Assembly: GCA_933207985.1 (NCBI GenBank)
Contig: OW240916.1
Coordinates: forward strand, 317,559,472 to 317,623,471
Direction: 5' to 3'
Source: Pelobates cultripes
Lineage: Eukaryota > Chordata > Amphibia > Anura > Pelobatidae
DNA length: 64,000 nt
Below the pieces are notes generated by a model that saw nothing but the letters and a program-made list of their open reading frames with translations, was not told the origin of the DNA and did no database searches. Both the position numbers and the translations under genes were made by a program. Below, in pieces: positions 32,540 through 44,457 of the stretch (the first letter of the stretch is position 1; each line of letters starts with the position of its first letter).

Positions 32540-33095
32540 TTTCACTGAAGACAAGCAGACTAAGAATATGGATTACTGGAACCATGTCCTGTGGTCCGAT
32601 GAGACCAAGATAAACTTTGGTTCAGATGGTGTCAAGCGTGTGTGGTGACAACCAGGTGAGGAGTACAAAGACAAGTGTGTCTTACCTACAGTCAAGCATG
32701 GTGGTAGAAGTGTCATAGTCTGGGCTTGCATGAGTGCTGCCGGCACTGGGGAGCTACAGTTCATTAAGGAAACCATGTATGCCAACATGTACTGTGACAT
32801 GATAACGACCTCAAACACACCTCCAAGATGACCACTGCCTTGCTAAAGAAGCTGAAGGTAAAGGTGATGGACTGGTCACACATGTCTCCAGACCTGAACC
32901 CTATTGAGCATCTGTGGGGCATCCTCAAACAGAAGGTGGGGGAGCACAAGGTTTCTAACATCTACTAGCTCTTTGGTGTCATCATAGAGGAGTGGAAGAG
33001 GACTCCAGTGGCAACCTGTGAAGCTCTGGTGAACTCCATGCCCATGAGGGTTAAGGCAGTGCTAGAAAATAATGGTGGCCACACAAAATATTGAC
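32540..33095 (+). pseudogene. Tc1 transposase, C-terminal catalytic half
   Basis: Resumes after the ERV with EDKQTKNMDYWNHVLWSDET (first catalytic Asp), a TGA in the VW-QPG segment (32646), and HGGRSVIVWACMSAAGTGEL. A deletion near 32795-32805 removes most of the block around the second Asp (NDLKHTSKM remains). SPDLNPIEHLWGILKQKV then holds the catalytic Glu. A stop at about 32967 is also visible. Confidence 0.9.
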
Positions 33096-33346
33096 ACTTT
33101 GGGCCCAATTTGGACATTTCCACTTAGGGGTGTACTAACTTTTGTTGCCAACGGTTTAGACATTAATTGCTGTGTGTTGAGTTATTTTGAGGGGACAGCA
33201 AATTTACACTGTTATACAGGCTGTACACTTACTACTTTTTCATTGTAGAAGAGTGTCATTTCTTCAGTGTTGTCACATGAAAAGATATAATAAAATATTT
33301 ACAAAAATGTGAGTGGTGTACTCTCATTTGTGAGATACTGTAATTA

Positions 33347-34295
<949 letters not shown>

Positions 34296-34415
34296 ATTCA
34301 CTACATCACAGAGACCCAGGGTTTGCCCCCTGTAAACATGCTCGATAGGGGAACAAAGACCAAGTTTTACTTTATAAGCAATGGAGATCCTGACCATTTA
34401 TCGCGGATGTTGAAG
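34296..34415 (+). pseudogene. HIPK-like kinase, post-helix-F exon
   Basis: A 120 bp exon with clean acceptor (TGCAG) and donor (AAG|GTGCAA), phase 0 at both ends, matching the phase 0 end of the exon at 24592. It encodes IHYITETQGLPPVNMLDRGTKTKFYF...DHLSRMLK, the segment after the EYDQ helix in HIPK-type kinases. This exon shows no disabling change. Confidence 0.8.
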
Positions 34416-34649
34416 GTGCAACCTTTTATATCAACCATAAAAATATATATAAAATAAAATGGTATTTAACCCCTTCAATACATGGGTTTAAGCAAAACAT
34501 ATGATATCATGACAGTCCCAGCAGATGCCATAAACTAGTTAAAGTGACATTTCGGGATTTGAGATATGAGAAAAATGTCAATTTAATTAGTGTTAACGCA
34601 GAGCAGGAAATTTCCAGGATTTATTTTCTCTCTTTATACTATAATACAG

Positions 34650-34790
34650 CAGGAGGTGTGTCCCGAGCCTCCAGAAATGGAGAAAGAGTCACAGAATGAA
34701 CAGAACAAAAAGGAACAACTAAAATAAGAAGATTCTGAGAAGAAAGAAAAGAAAGAAAAGAATGGTTACATCGAGAGACTTCTGAAACTT
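34650..34790 (+). pseudogene. HIPK-like kinase, acidic/basic insert exon with stop
   Basis: Follows ATAATACAG and ends CTT|GTGAGT; 141 bp, phase 0. It encodes a Glu/Lys-rich stretch (PEPPEMEKESQNEQNKKEQ, then KKEKKEK) with an in-frame TAA at 34725-34727. The exon assignment rests on splice signals and position; similarity to known HIPK exons is weak. Confidence 0.45.
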
Positions 34791-34979
34791 GTGAGTGCTC
34801 CCAGGGGTGTAACTGGGAACCACCGGGACCTGGTGCAAGAATCAAAGAACCCCAATCCCCTCTAAGCAATACATCTGAGTGGGATGTTGGGATGAGTCTG
34901 ACTGTGTGTGGGGTTGGCTGATTGCGTGTAACCATAAAAAGATCCTGCCTGAGACGGGTGTTACGAGCGCTGTGCTGCT

Positions 34980-35157
34980 GCATCCCCAGAAAACAAAAGA
35001 AAGTAAAGGTTAACTTCATCGTATATCGAGTCCACGGACTTCACAATTCCAGCAGTGAAAGCAGCATAGAGAGCGAAGCTGCAGCTTCCACCCTCTCGGC
35101 CCTGCCATCGGAGCATGGTGGAGGTCTTCTCCGGAAATGTGCCAACAGCCTGTCTTG
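34980..35157 (+). CDS. Possible terminal exon, basic and Ser-rich, unrecognised
   Basis: A frame continuing from about 34925 to a stop at 35155-35157. It has a Cys cluster (ALCCCIP), a basic patch (RKQKKVKV) and a Ser/Glu-rich tail. A plausible acceptor (CATCCCCAG) ends at 34989. It could be the last exon of the kinase gene or of another gene; no domain is recognised. Confidence 0.25.
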
Positions 35158-35169
35158 AATGAGAATGAG

Positions 35170-36015
35170 GAAACAAAAAAACTCTTCATAAACATCAAGG
35201 AATTATCAAGTCATTCATCAATGGGAAAATAACAACTTTGCACTCCCTGTATGTATAAAAACAACATCTAACATTCACAGCACCTCAAAATGCATAACAC
35301 ACTGGGAATCCAACTAATGGTCCCCATGAGACTCGCACATATTTACCCTCCAAGTTCTGACCTCAACCCGGCACCCTCCTTCACATATTCTGGGACCTCC
35401 GTCTTAGTAAACCATACGGAACAGTCAAGTAATCTGTGATTTACAACATCACTATGTTCCGTATTACCACTACAACCTGAACATTTTCTCCTCAACATGT
35501 TCCCCCCACAACTAAGGAAATTAAATATTCTCACAGCCGCAAGAACCAACATTGATGGACATTAGAAAACTAACCTGCAACCACTGATTAACTCAGTAGT
35601 GACCTCCATGAAACATAGACAACAATATAAAGAGATCACCCATAAACTAACTGACACTCTATTCAAATTCAAGAAAATCTGGTCAGCATGGGATACCGTG
35701 TACCAACTCCTCATTATTCTTCCTCCCCTTCATTTCATGTCCCCCCCCCCCCACCACTTCTGCTCATTCTTACTAAGCCTTTTTTTCACTTCCTACATCC
35801 TATTGATACCTACATATCCTCTCCCTACATACATTACACAGCCATCCTGAATCTCACACACAGAGCTTACACGACATGAAGGACCTGTGAGACCTATATT
35901 ATGTGATGTATAATTTACTGACTGAACAGTCGACTTTTATGTTATACTTTTCATTTTGTATTATATTTGTAATATTGATTGCTATTGTCATGTAATACCA
36001 ACCAAAAAAAAAATG
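35170..36015 (+). mobile_element. L1/Tx1-like LINE 3' end
   Basis: Stop-ridden sequence whose segment at 35599-35705 reads KHRQQYKEITHKLTDTLFKFKKIWSAWDTV, resembling the extreme C-terminus of L1-type ORF2. It is followed by a CT/C-rich 3' UTR (poly-C at 35741-35752) and an A-rich tail (36004-36014). Confidence 0.5.
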
Positions 36016-36360
36016 TAAAATATTTACACATACATTTTTTTTTTTTTTTTTAAATGGAGCAATTCATTATTTAAGGTCACTTTAGTTACACATATAAAGT
36101 GTTTGTGGTAGTGTGGGGATTCTTATTACATTGTAGTGATTAAAGATTTATGATAAAGACCTGAATCCTGTCCTAGATCAAAGATTCCCTTTCCAGATGC
36201 TGCCAGCCCTTGGCAATAAAGCAGGAGATATAACACTCAGTACTGACCCAAAAGCTGGTCAGTGTATCCTTGAGTCAGCCTTATATTTTACAGATGGCGT
36301 AAATCAAGGAAGCTTGCTTGATTTGACGAATCAGCGCAAATCGGTCTCATAACCCTGCTT
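36016..36360. other. Unassigned spacer with poly-T
   Basis: T-tract at 36035-36050, then AT-rich sequence. It may contain the 3' end of a reverse-oriented short retroposon; nothing definite. Confidence 0.3.
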
Positions 36361-37263
36361 GCTGTGGGACACTTAGAGGTGCTTGGGACGGTTGCCATGG
36401 GCTAGCTGGGGGTTTGACCGTCGATGGATGCTCCTAGTGCTTTCCAAGGACCATCAGCACAGCACCAGACACCACAAGCACCGCAGACCCCACAAACCAC
36501 CGCAGCTTGGTTGGGGTCTCGCTGTCTACTACCCACCCTGGACCTCCGACAAGGCTCCAGGTTCCAGTGGGTGAACCTCTCTTTCCCCAGAGAGTGAAGG
36601 AAGAGCTTAGTGATTATTCAAGGGAGTATGAAGAGCAGATTCCCCCAATAAGAGACAGGAATCAAAATTGAGGGTGAAGTAGAACTGAAGGTTTAATGCT
36701 ACAGCTGCTCTTTTATACACCTGGGTGGTAACCTTGTGGGGCACAGGACATGAAATTTACAATCCAATAAAAACAGAGTTTAAACGTAAACACTCCCAGT
36801 TACTGTACACAAACCCTCCCCTCTGCCGGTGATACAATTAACAAAGACAATGGACTAACTCAATTAACTCTAAGCAGAAAAAACATACATTTTTACAAAC
36901 CCCAAATAGTACCCCAAAATACAACATATCCCCCAAAAGTCACATCCCCTGATAGATCTGGGTGAACAACATATCCAAAAATCACCCAGATCGGTTCAGG
37001 GGTTCAGGAATTTCCTGGAAGTCTTTTTTTTGCCCCACCGTGCACATGGTCACACGCCCAAAACAGTTCCATACACTCAACAACAAAACACTGCTGGACA
37101 ATTTAAGATGGCCGCCGCCACATGTTTGAATCTGTTCCAGTTAAAAGTCCAAAGGGCAGAAACAGTACTTTTGCTAATGGGTTATAACAGGGCCCATAGT
37201 CCTGGGGCAAGAGGCTGGCAATCAGGCCCCTCCAAAAGCCAGTGGCGAAGTGTAGTTCGTCAC
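36361..37263 (-). repeat. LTR-like repeat, relative of 374-1240
   Basis: Ends in TTCGTCACA at 37263 (CA terminus). It shares blocks with 374-1240 and, more weakly, with the solo LTR at 22595-23681 (CAGGAATC, GTTTAATG, CTTTTATAC in the same order). The left terminus is uncertain. The part at 36424-36492 also resembles 14180-14249 beside the gap. Confidence 0.5.
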
Positions 37264-37982
37264 AGTGCTTCATAGCACATTGATGTACTGTGGCAAGCCA
37301 CTTGAAAATCATTGCTCTGTACATCACTTATTTACTGCAGTAAGCCATCTTTACACCAACTCTCTCTCTCAGGCCCACAGCAAAGTCACAACACTTGTCT
37401 GTCCTTTTTTATTTTTTCTAAAAGTTCCCAAGTTCTAGATCATGGATTATTTTTCCTGGTAATTACATCAGGAGTTTATTCTGAGTCCTCAGTCCTCCCA
37501 CGCGAATGTGCAAAATCTGAAGAACAAAAAGAGTCGGGTGGTGGTGGTAACACTGGCATCACCTTCTACATGTTGTCACATAACCAGAAATAATAAAGAA
37601 AATGGATGAATATTTGTTGCCGTGTGAATACGGCGCCTGGAAAATGATATATTTTTTTGTAAATGTGTTTTGTTTTGAGAGTGTCAGACAAATAGAAATG
37701 CAAGACGTAAATTCGGTATCAGTGAGTAATTTCTTATACTATTGAGATAAGCAGTCATGATCAGCAGAGTACGTAAACCGACATTCTCTCTTCTGTTGAA
37801 TCATAACAAATCGAATTAAACATAATCATGCCTGCCAGTACTGGAAAAGGATATACCACTTATGAAGAGATAAGTGGGACTTAAAATTATCTCTTGTAAG
37901 CATATTTCTAACAATAAAGTTTGTATACAGTGATTTTTCTTCAAATGTCTGTCGTGTTTCAGATATTAGTTTGACCAAATAT
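37264..37982. other. Unassigned region
   Basis: No gene or repeat recognised. The sequence at 37600-37960 is AT-rich single-copy-looking spacer. Confidence 0.4.
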
Positions 37983-38142
37983 GAGATTATTATTATTATT
38001 ATTAATAATATTTATAAAGCGCCAACAAGTTCTGTAGCGCTGTACAATGGGTGGACTAACAGACACGTATTTGTAACCAGACGAGTTGGACACACAGGAA
38101 CAAAGGGATTGAGGGCCTGTTCAATGAGCTTACATGCTAGAC

Positions 38143-38287
38143 GCAGGCTTCCACAAACTCTGGCCCTCCAGATGTTGCTGAACTACAACCATGATTCTAC
38201 AACCATGATTCTATGAATGAAATAGGCTGAGAATCATGGGAGTCGTAGTTCAGCAACAACTGGAGGGCCAGAGTTTGGAGAAGCCTG
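38143..38287. mobile_element. hAT-like MITE in the L2-like LINE
   Basis: Terminal inverted repeats of about 43 bp (CAGGCTTCCACAAACTCTGG... and its near complement at 38243-38287) are flanked by TGCTAGAC and TGCTAGAG, an 8-bp target duplication with one mismatch. The central part is short and contains a small direct repeat (ACCATGATTCTA). Confidence 0.85.
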
Positions 38288-39297
38288 TGCTAGAGGGAGT
38301 GGGTATAGTGACACAGAAGGTAAGGGTAGGGTAGAACAGTATGTTGCTAGGATAGTGTCCATTGAGGGCTTAGTGTTTTGTTTTGATGACAGTTGCAGGA
38401 GAGGAATCAGGGTGTGGGGAGGGAAAGTTTTTCACAGTTTAATTGATATGCTTTCTTTAAGAAGCACGTTTTCAGAGATTTTTTGAAGGAGTAGAGACTG
38501 GGTGAATTCCACAGGAATGGTGCAGCCCTAGAGAAGTCTTGAAGGTGAGCGTCAGAAGTAGGAGTACGAACAGAGGTTAGACGTAGGTCTCCGGCAGAGC
38601 GTTGGGACCTAGACAGGACATATTTGTGTATTAGTGATGATAACTAGGTCAGAGCAGCATTGCGTAGAGATTTGTAAGCAAGTGTCAGGATCTTAAATTG
38701 AGCCCTATATCTTACGGGAAGCCAATGTAGGGACTGACAAAGGGGGAGGCATGGGAGGTGCTGTTATAGATCAAATCAAACGTTTGATAATCTTTGTATA
38801 TCTGCCCCTTTCCAAAACAATAAGTATATGCGTGCACGTTGCCTAGAAAGTAATTCACACTGGACAAGTTTCAGGTTCATGAAAGACTTCTGGAATCTTT
38901 ATTTCAAGGGGTGGGACCCCCTTATAAAGCAGAAATATGTCATATGCATAGTCACAGATAACACAAAGTATTCATTCAACAATTGGTTAACAGTCTAAGG
39001 GGTCTTTCCTGATACCATCCCACTGGGTGTGAGTCCAACATCGTCACATGACATTCCTTTGTATCCCAGCACCATTTTATTACACGTGGCAAGTTCTTGA
39101 GAGAGAGACGTTACTTGAACAAAGAAGGCAGGGGAGTACCAAAATTGCCATGGAGCCGAAGTCTTTAACTACACGAATGGGCTCCATGGCATAGCTATCT
39201 GGGTTAACACATTCACATAAAGTCTGGTCCATAGTCCAAAGGCAAGAGGCGGGCAAGCAGCCCCCTCCAAGGACACGTGGCGAGGCCGGTTTCGCCA

Positions 39298-40920
39298 CAA
39301 AAACCTTAAATAATGTTGTTTATTGCACCAAAAAACAAATAACTGTAGGAGTTAGTCTGCCTTTGATTGTTAACTCTGCAGTTTTTAGTTGAGAAAATTG
39401 GGAGGGGCTCAGCTGTCTGTATCACTCTTTTACACTGAGTCCTACAAGGAGGAGGGGGAGGAAGGGGTCAAATCTAAACTTCTTTCTCTGCCTAATTCCA
39501 TATGCTATTTTAACCCCTTCATTTCTGGTTTCCCTCCTTAAGTTATCAGAACAAGTCTATATGCACTTTCAATTTTTTCAAGAAAACTAAAAAATATATT
39601 CATCATTGTTTGGTTTTAGTTTAGTTTTTTCCACCATTTCAATGTCTGCAAAATCATTCCCTCTTTGCCCTATACACCATTCTCAGACATTCCACATGCA
39701 TAAAACAGGTTAGATAAAACAATATCATATAAACAGTAGCTCTGAGAGATAATCAGTACAGAAAGGCACTTTATAATAGGTAAGAGCCAAACACAGGATA
39801 ATACAAACACTTTACACAATTAAGTTCTACGATTATTGTCCAGCAATAATCTTCTTTGCAACTGTCAGTAACTAGCCATCTGCTGGAAGACCTCCCTCAC
39901 ATTCGTCACTGAGTTTCAGAAACGTATTACCCATTCACCTCCCCCCTTTTTAACCAAAACACAAGTGTGTGGACCAAAAGAGAGAGAGAGAGAGGGCACA
40001 AGCAGCGACTGTCAGCATTTGTAGCCAAAGAGATTTAACTATGTGATTGCTGTACAGAAACGTAAGGGATACAAGAGAACAGGAAATAACACTACATTCA
40101 TTGCAAACAAAAACTCAAGGAATTACATCACATTTACCCTTCTCTCATTAGGATAGAGGAGGAAAGGAACAAGACAGACATAAACTTGCACATTACATGT
40201 ATTTACAGAGAAAGAGGATACAGAGATATAATCAACTACAAATCCTTACAACAAATGCCAGCTAACTATATTAGAATCAGTATAGGAACAAATCAAGGAT
40301 AAACCACATATTTTACAAATATGCGAACACTTCACAGCTAAGTAATCACCCTAATGCAATGAAAAATAATAATACATTGAGCATAACACAATTAAATCAG
40401 TAAAATTTAGCTCTTTACCGAGCAACAATGAAAACTCTCTGGTTCTTTACCAAACCAGCGACGATTAAACACTCTAGTTTTTTCTTACCAAAACTTAGTC
40501 AAAATAAGACATTAGTTTTTTTACCAAAGCTTAGCCAAAATAAAACACAATATTTTTTTTACCAAAACTTAGCCAGAATAAAACACTCTTAGTAGTATAA
40601 TGCCACAGTGTTAAGCAATTAGTAAATTGGATTCTCAAGCAGACACTTTCACACATAAGACTCACACTCAGGAGGCAGATAGACAATTGACAGGTTCTTT
40701 TAAAAAGACACTCCGGGCAAGCTATTTACCTGTCTTTTGATGCCTTACAATAGCCGTCATGGACACAGAACCAAGCCAGCCCCAAAGAAAGGAAATATAT
40801 GCAAGTTGCTTACGCATTCCTTACCATATATATGTAGAGGTGACCAATCTCGTCCCATCTGGGGGGGGTCTGCTCTCTGGTGTCCCCAAGGTCGGCTTTT
40901 CGCAAGGAAAAAAATGTGGA
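39298..40920 (-). other. Internal region of the LTR element, no coding
   Basis: AT- and CA-rich, no recognisable protein on either strand. Short near-repeats of TTTTTTACCAAAACTTAG(C/T)CA occur at about 40485-40575. It may be the remnant leader or a non-autonomous internal region. Confidence 0.5.
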
Positions 40921-40939
40921 GGTCCCTGTTGGGGCGCCA
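40921..40939 (-). promoter_or_regulatory. Primer-binding site, tRNA-Lys-like
   Basis: The minus strand reads TGGCGCCCCAACAGGGACC two bases inside the 5' LTR end. The pattern resembles lysine tRNA primer sites, with at least one difference from the usual vertebrate sequence. Confidence 0.7.
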
Positions 40940-40941
40940 AA

Positions 40942-41499
40942 TGTTATAGATCAAATCAAATGTTTGATAATCTTTGTATATCTGCCCCTTTCCAAATTAA
41001 TAAGTATATGCGTGCACGCTGCCTAAAAAGTAATTCACACCGGGCAAGCTTCAGGTTCATGAAAGACTTCTGGAATCTTTATTCCAAGGGGTGGGACCCC
41101 CTTATAAAGCAGAAATACGTCATATGCATAATCACACATAACACATTCAACAATTGGTTAACAGTCTAAGGGGTATTTCCTGATACCATCCCACTGTGTG
41201 TGAGTCCAACATCGTCACTTTCCTTTGTATCCCAGCACCATTTTATTACACGTGGCAAATTATTGAGAGAGAGCCGTTACTTGAACAAAGGAGGCAGGGG
41301 AGGGGTTAGAAAGGAACAGCGAATCTCCATTTTGTTACACGAGGGCTTCACTCGATGGGAAGGGGGGGAGCAGGATGAGAGGGGTTACAGAGGAAATGGT
41401 TACTAAACACACACAGAGCAGGGAGGGGAAGCAGTTAATGAGCACAAATGCACAGAGTAAAATAGACATTTTATCCATTTAAGTATTTTGTCCATAACA
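40942..41499 (-). repeat. 5' LTR (complete) of the Lys-primed LTR element
   Basis: 558 bp, TG...CA ends, adjacent to the primer site. Its first ~375 bp match 38762-39136 with scattered substitutions and a few short indels. Confidence 0.85.
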
Positions 41500-41558
41500 G
41501 TGCAGGTGGACAGGAAGATGAGCCTCGCCGTCGCATTCATTATAGACTGTAACATACT

Positions 41559-42186
41559 CTGTAATATCCCAGTACATGCTGCACATTACTGGGGCTCTGT
41601 AATATCCCAGTACATCCTGCACATTACTGGGGGCGCTGTAATATCCTTGTACACCCTGCATATTATTGGGGGCTCAGTAATATCCCAGTACACCCTGCAC
41701 ATTACTGGGGACTCTGTAATTTCCCAGTACACGCTGCACTTTACTGGGGGCTCTGTAATATCCCAGTACATCCTGCACATTACTGGGGGCTCTGTAATAT
41801 CCCAGTACACACTGCACATTACTGGGGGGCTCTGTAATATCCCAGTACACACTGCACATTACTGGGGGCTCTGTAATATCCCAGTACACGCTGCACATTA
41901 CTTGGGGCTCTGTAATATCTTAGTACACACTGCACATTACTGGGGGCTATGTAATATCCCAGTACACACTGCACATTACTGGGGGGCTCTGTAATATCCC
42001 AGTACAACCTGCACATTATTGGGGGCTCTGTAATATCCCAGTACACCCTGCACATTACTGGGGGCTATGTAATATCCCAGTACACACTGCATATTACTGG
42101 GGGCTATGTAATATCCATGTACACACAGCACATTACTGGGGGGCTCTGTAATATCCCCGTACACACCGCACATTACTGGAGGCTGA
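41559..42186. repeat. 39-40 bp minisatellite, about 16 units
   Basis: Unit CTGTAATATCCCAGTACAC(A/C)CTGCACATTACTGGGGG; most units are 39 bp, some 40 because of an extra G. The period of 39 keeps several frames open on both strands, which explains the apparent ORFs (SQYTLHITGGSVI and similar); none is a supported gene. Confidence 0.95.
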
Positions 42187-42650
42187 AAAAAGTTTTGAGA
42201 ATAAATTGATACTTTATTAAATTGAGTATATGTGAGAAACCCCTACCTTCCGTCAACTCTATGACAGGATCCTTTAGCCATATACGCACACCTTGGGTCA
42301 GACAATGTTTGAATGTGACAGTTAGTCGGCCTGATGATGTCATTGCGCTGTGACGGGAGTGAAGCAAGGAATCCCCCACTGATACTATACACATGGAAAG
42401 GGTTACCATGTGACTTAATGATGTCATAATAATGCGACAATTTTTTTTTTGTTAATTTCAAAAGCCCTATAAAATGGTCACATGCAGGACGTGTGTTTTT
42501 GATCACTTGAGAAAGCCCAATGACGAAACCGGTTGTGACTATTTAGAAGGATTTTTTAATTTGATTTTATTTAATTTTTTGTAGTATATTACAATAAATA
42601 TTGTTTTTACCCTCAAGATTTTATGTTTTCCATATTTTTTTATTCTGCAT
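42187..42650 (+). repeat. PLE pseudo-LTR-like segment with hammerhead-like relic
   Basis: The stretch at 42504-42540 (CACTTGAGAAAGCCCAATGACGAAACCGGTTGTGAC) has the order helix-GAAAC-GTT of PLE hammerheads but departs from CTGATGA and has only a weak stem II. Downstream ACAATAAATATTG and T-rich sequence match the layout after the intact ribozyme at 3541. The segment continues at 43080-43480 after an L1 insertion. Confidence 0.45.
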
Positions 42651-42665
42651 TTATTCTATTATCTT

Positions 42666-43064
42666 TTTTTTCAAATTCTTTATTTTTGGTAAGTCGTGTT
42701 TCACATTATACATTTTGCGATAACATTACGCAATACATGTCATTATTACATGAATATGTACAAGATCTGTTTTATACTGTATAGGAGATGCATGCGTATT
42801 AACGACTTGAGGTTTTTCTTCTTTTCACAATTACAACGAGAAACCTAACCCTCAACACTTAACAGGCATCTGGCCCCAGGTGAGTTATTGTTATCGAGTT
42901 GCCAGGAAAGTAGAGATAGTGGAAAAACTAGTGAAGAAAATAGAAGAGAGCGGAAGAAATTAAAGAAAAGTGTAACGGGGGCCGGGGGGGGAGGTAATAT
43001 CCCTCTCGTGGTTGGCTGAATGTGAGGCGGTTTATTCGGACCCTCTTGCTTCTTGGTCTCCTGG
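42666..43064 (-). mobile_element. Short 5'-truncated L1-like insertion with 15-bp TSD
   Basis: Flanked by perfect TTATTCTATTATCTT duplications (42651-42665 and 43065-43079), with a T-rich left edge equal to a minus-strand poly(A). These are hallmarks of target-primed reverse transcription. The 399 bp body is noncoding. Confidence 0.85.
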
Positions 43065-43079
43065 TTATTCTATTATCTT

Positions 43080-43490
43080 AAAGGAGCCTTGCCAGGGACC
43101 ATTACAACATCTACCTCTACTCATATATATCTTAGGTGGGGATCATTCCACCTAAGCTGATATCGTTGAGCATTAGGTGCTCCTAAAATTGTGAGTAATA
43201 TTCATACTTTTCCACACACCTTTATTGTTTTCAAACAGTGAGCACTATATCCTGTTTTTTTTTTTCATATGCCACTTCCACTGTGAAAACACTCAAAGAG
43301 AAAAATTACAGTTTCATCCCTGAGTGGGGATTATACCACACAGAGTCTTATCTAAGAGCTGACTGGAGGCTCTATCCTTGTGAGTGTATTCTTTTTCTTC
43401 ACATTATTGAGATATTGAACATACTAGGTTGGCACTATTTGTTTTTCTTTTCTGCTTACATATTTTTTTTAGATAGTCATATAGTAAATT
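43080..43490 (+). other. Continuation of the PLE-like segment
   Basis: No gene. Probably belongs to the element at 42187-42650 because the L1 target duplication joins them; several AGTGAG/TGTGAGTG motifs occur. Weak support. Confidence 0.3.
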
Positions 43491-43932
43491 TTCTTTTTTA
43501 TAATTTTTATTTTTGTCATGCATAGGTTAGATTATGTAGAAACAATAGCATGTCAGAAAGAATATAAAAATGTTTTCGATTTTGGGTCAAACATGTTATT
43601 GTACTTTTTTTTTGTCATGCTTAGTTAACATGTCTAGATACTGATACACAAACCATTGCAAAATATGAGAGATTGGAGAAATGATGGTTAACGACAGGTA
43701 AAATGAGCAACCAATGAAACTGACATTACAGAAACTGAATTTGCCTATAGGAATTTCACTGAAGTGTTAGACAACATTAGATTTCTATATTCACTGTGCA
43801 AGAAAAGGCTAAAAGAAGAGAGGAAAATTTAAAAAATTATAATGAGATAGCCAGACATAGCCACTAACTACATATGGCAACATGAGAGATTAGCTCAAAA
43901 TCATTGCACAGGCAATGGCATCTGAGTCCCTG

Positions 43933-44457
43933 TCAGCCTATCCCCTCAATTGGCAAGAATATGGTACCGTTAGGTAAATGCACTTGAACATCCTCTTGAC
44001 AACTCCAGATCAAGGAACCCATCCAGCCCCAGGCCTGTATGAGTGCCAGCTGCTGCAGTCCACAGACTTGGAATCCCCCAGGACCCAGAGGTGGTAAGTC
44101 TTTCTCGATGCTGGGGATAGCAGGAAGATCTAGGTGGAGAATACCTCCATCGGCAGACAATCTGTGGCTTGTGTCATCAGTGCTTAGAGGCAGTGCCCTG
44201 CGAGGCTCTCGGTCTGGGAGGGCAGGCAACAAGGTGAGCAGACTTGTTGTGCCTTGAGGAGGTATCACTTTCTCCGGTGCGGTGTGTCTCTGTTGTGGTT
44301 GCAGTTTAGGCATGGAGGCTTTCATGCACTTACGTAGTTTAAGTCAAAAGCCCATGAAAATCTTGTCTAGGCGTTGCAAGGTATATTCCATCAATCCACT
44401 GTGGGGCCGCTGGGATGGGTTCAGGCCCTGTAGATCAGCATAAGGGGCATCCGCCAT
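43933..44457 (-). pseudogene. Possible L1-like ORF1 N-terminal fragment
   Basis: Minus-strand ATG at 44457-44455 (MADAPYADLQGLNPSQRPHSG...) is in frame with a long open stretch to 43933 apart from one TGA near 44345. The Pro/Gln-rich N-terminus, and a T-rich left boundary near 43490 that would be a poly(A) on the minus strand, suggest a reverse LINE ORF1. No coiled coil or RRM is visible. Confidence 0.35.

Larger units (their letters stand above)
24629..33340 (+). mobile_element. Tc1/mariner transposon with long TIRs, split by an ERV
   Basis: The outer ends are inverted repeats of about 210 bp starting CAGTATCTCACAAA (24629 onward and the complement ending at 33340), each next to TA (24627-24628, 33341-33342). 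Removing the ERV leaves about 1.55 kb, a typical Tc1 size, with a single transposase gene between the TIRs. The TIRs differ by several substitutions and a small indel. The element lies in an intron of the kinase relic. Confidence 0.9.
38762..41499 (-). mobile_element. LTR retrotransposon or ERV relic with Lys-type primer site
   Basis: Both ends read TGTTATAGATC / CCATAACA-type termini and the whole is flanked by GTGC. The right LTR (40942-41499, 558 bp) is complete. The left LTR matches it only over 38762-39136, after which unrelated LTR sequence follows (39137-39297, resembling 23261-23420 and 37190-37263). The internal ~1.6 kb has no gag, pol or env. Confidence 0.8.
37983..41556 (-). mobile_element. 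L2-like LINE 3' end, interrupted by an LTR element and a MITE
   Basis: Starts with (ATT)n and AATATTTATAAAGCGCC, the reverse complement of the 3' end seen at 13290-13313, and continues through the ORF2 C-terminus (in reverse complement LHSFKK-like and WNSLP-like codons around 38460-38530). Homology breaks at 38761 and resumes at 41500-41556 (CAGGTGGACAGGAAGATGAGCC). The LTR element between is flanked by GTGC on both sides. Confidence 0.85.

Noticed and set aside
41488..42173. Multiple overlapping frames on both strands; array could also suggest CRISPR
   Set aside because: Simple head-to-tail minisatellite with no unique spacers, in a eukaryotic genome.
43238..43525. Hydrophobic open frame
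   Set aside because: T-rich sequence yields Phe/Leu/Tyr-rich frames; no start context, homology or splice support.
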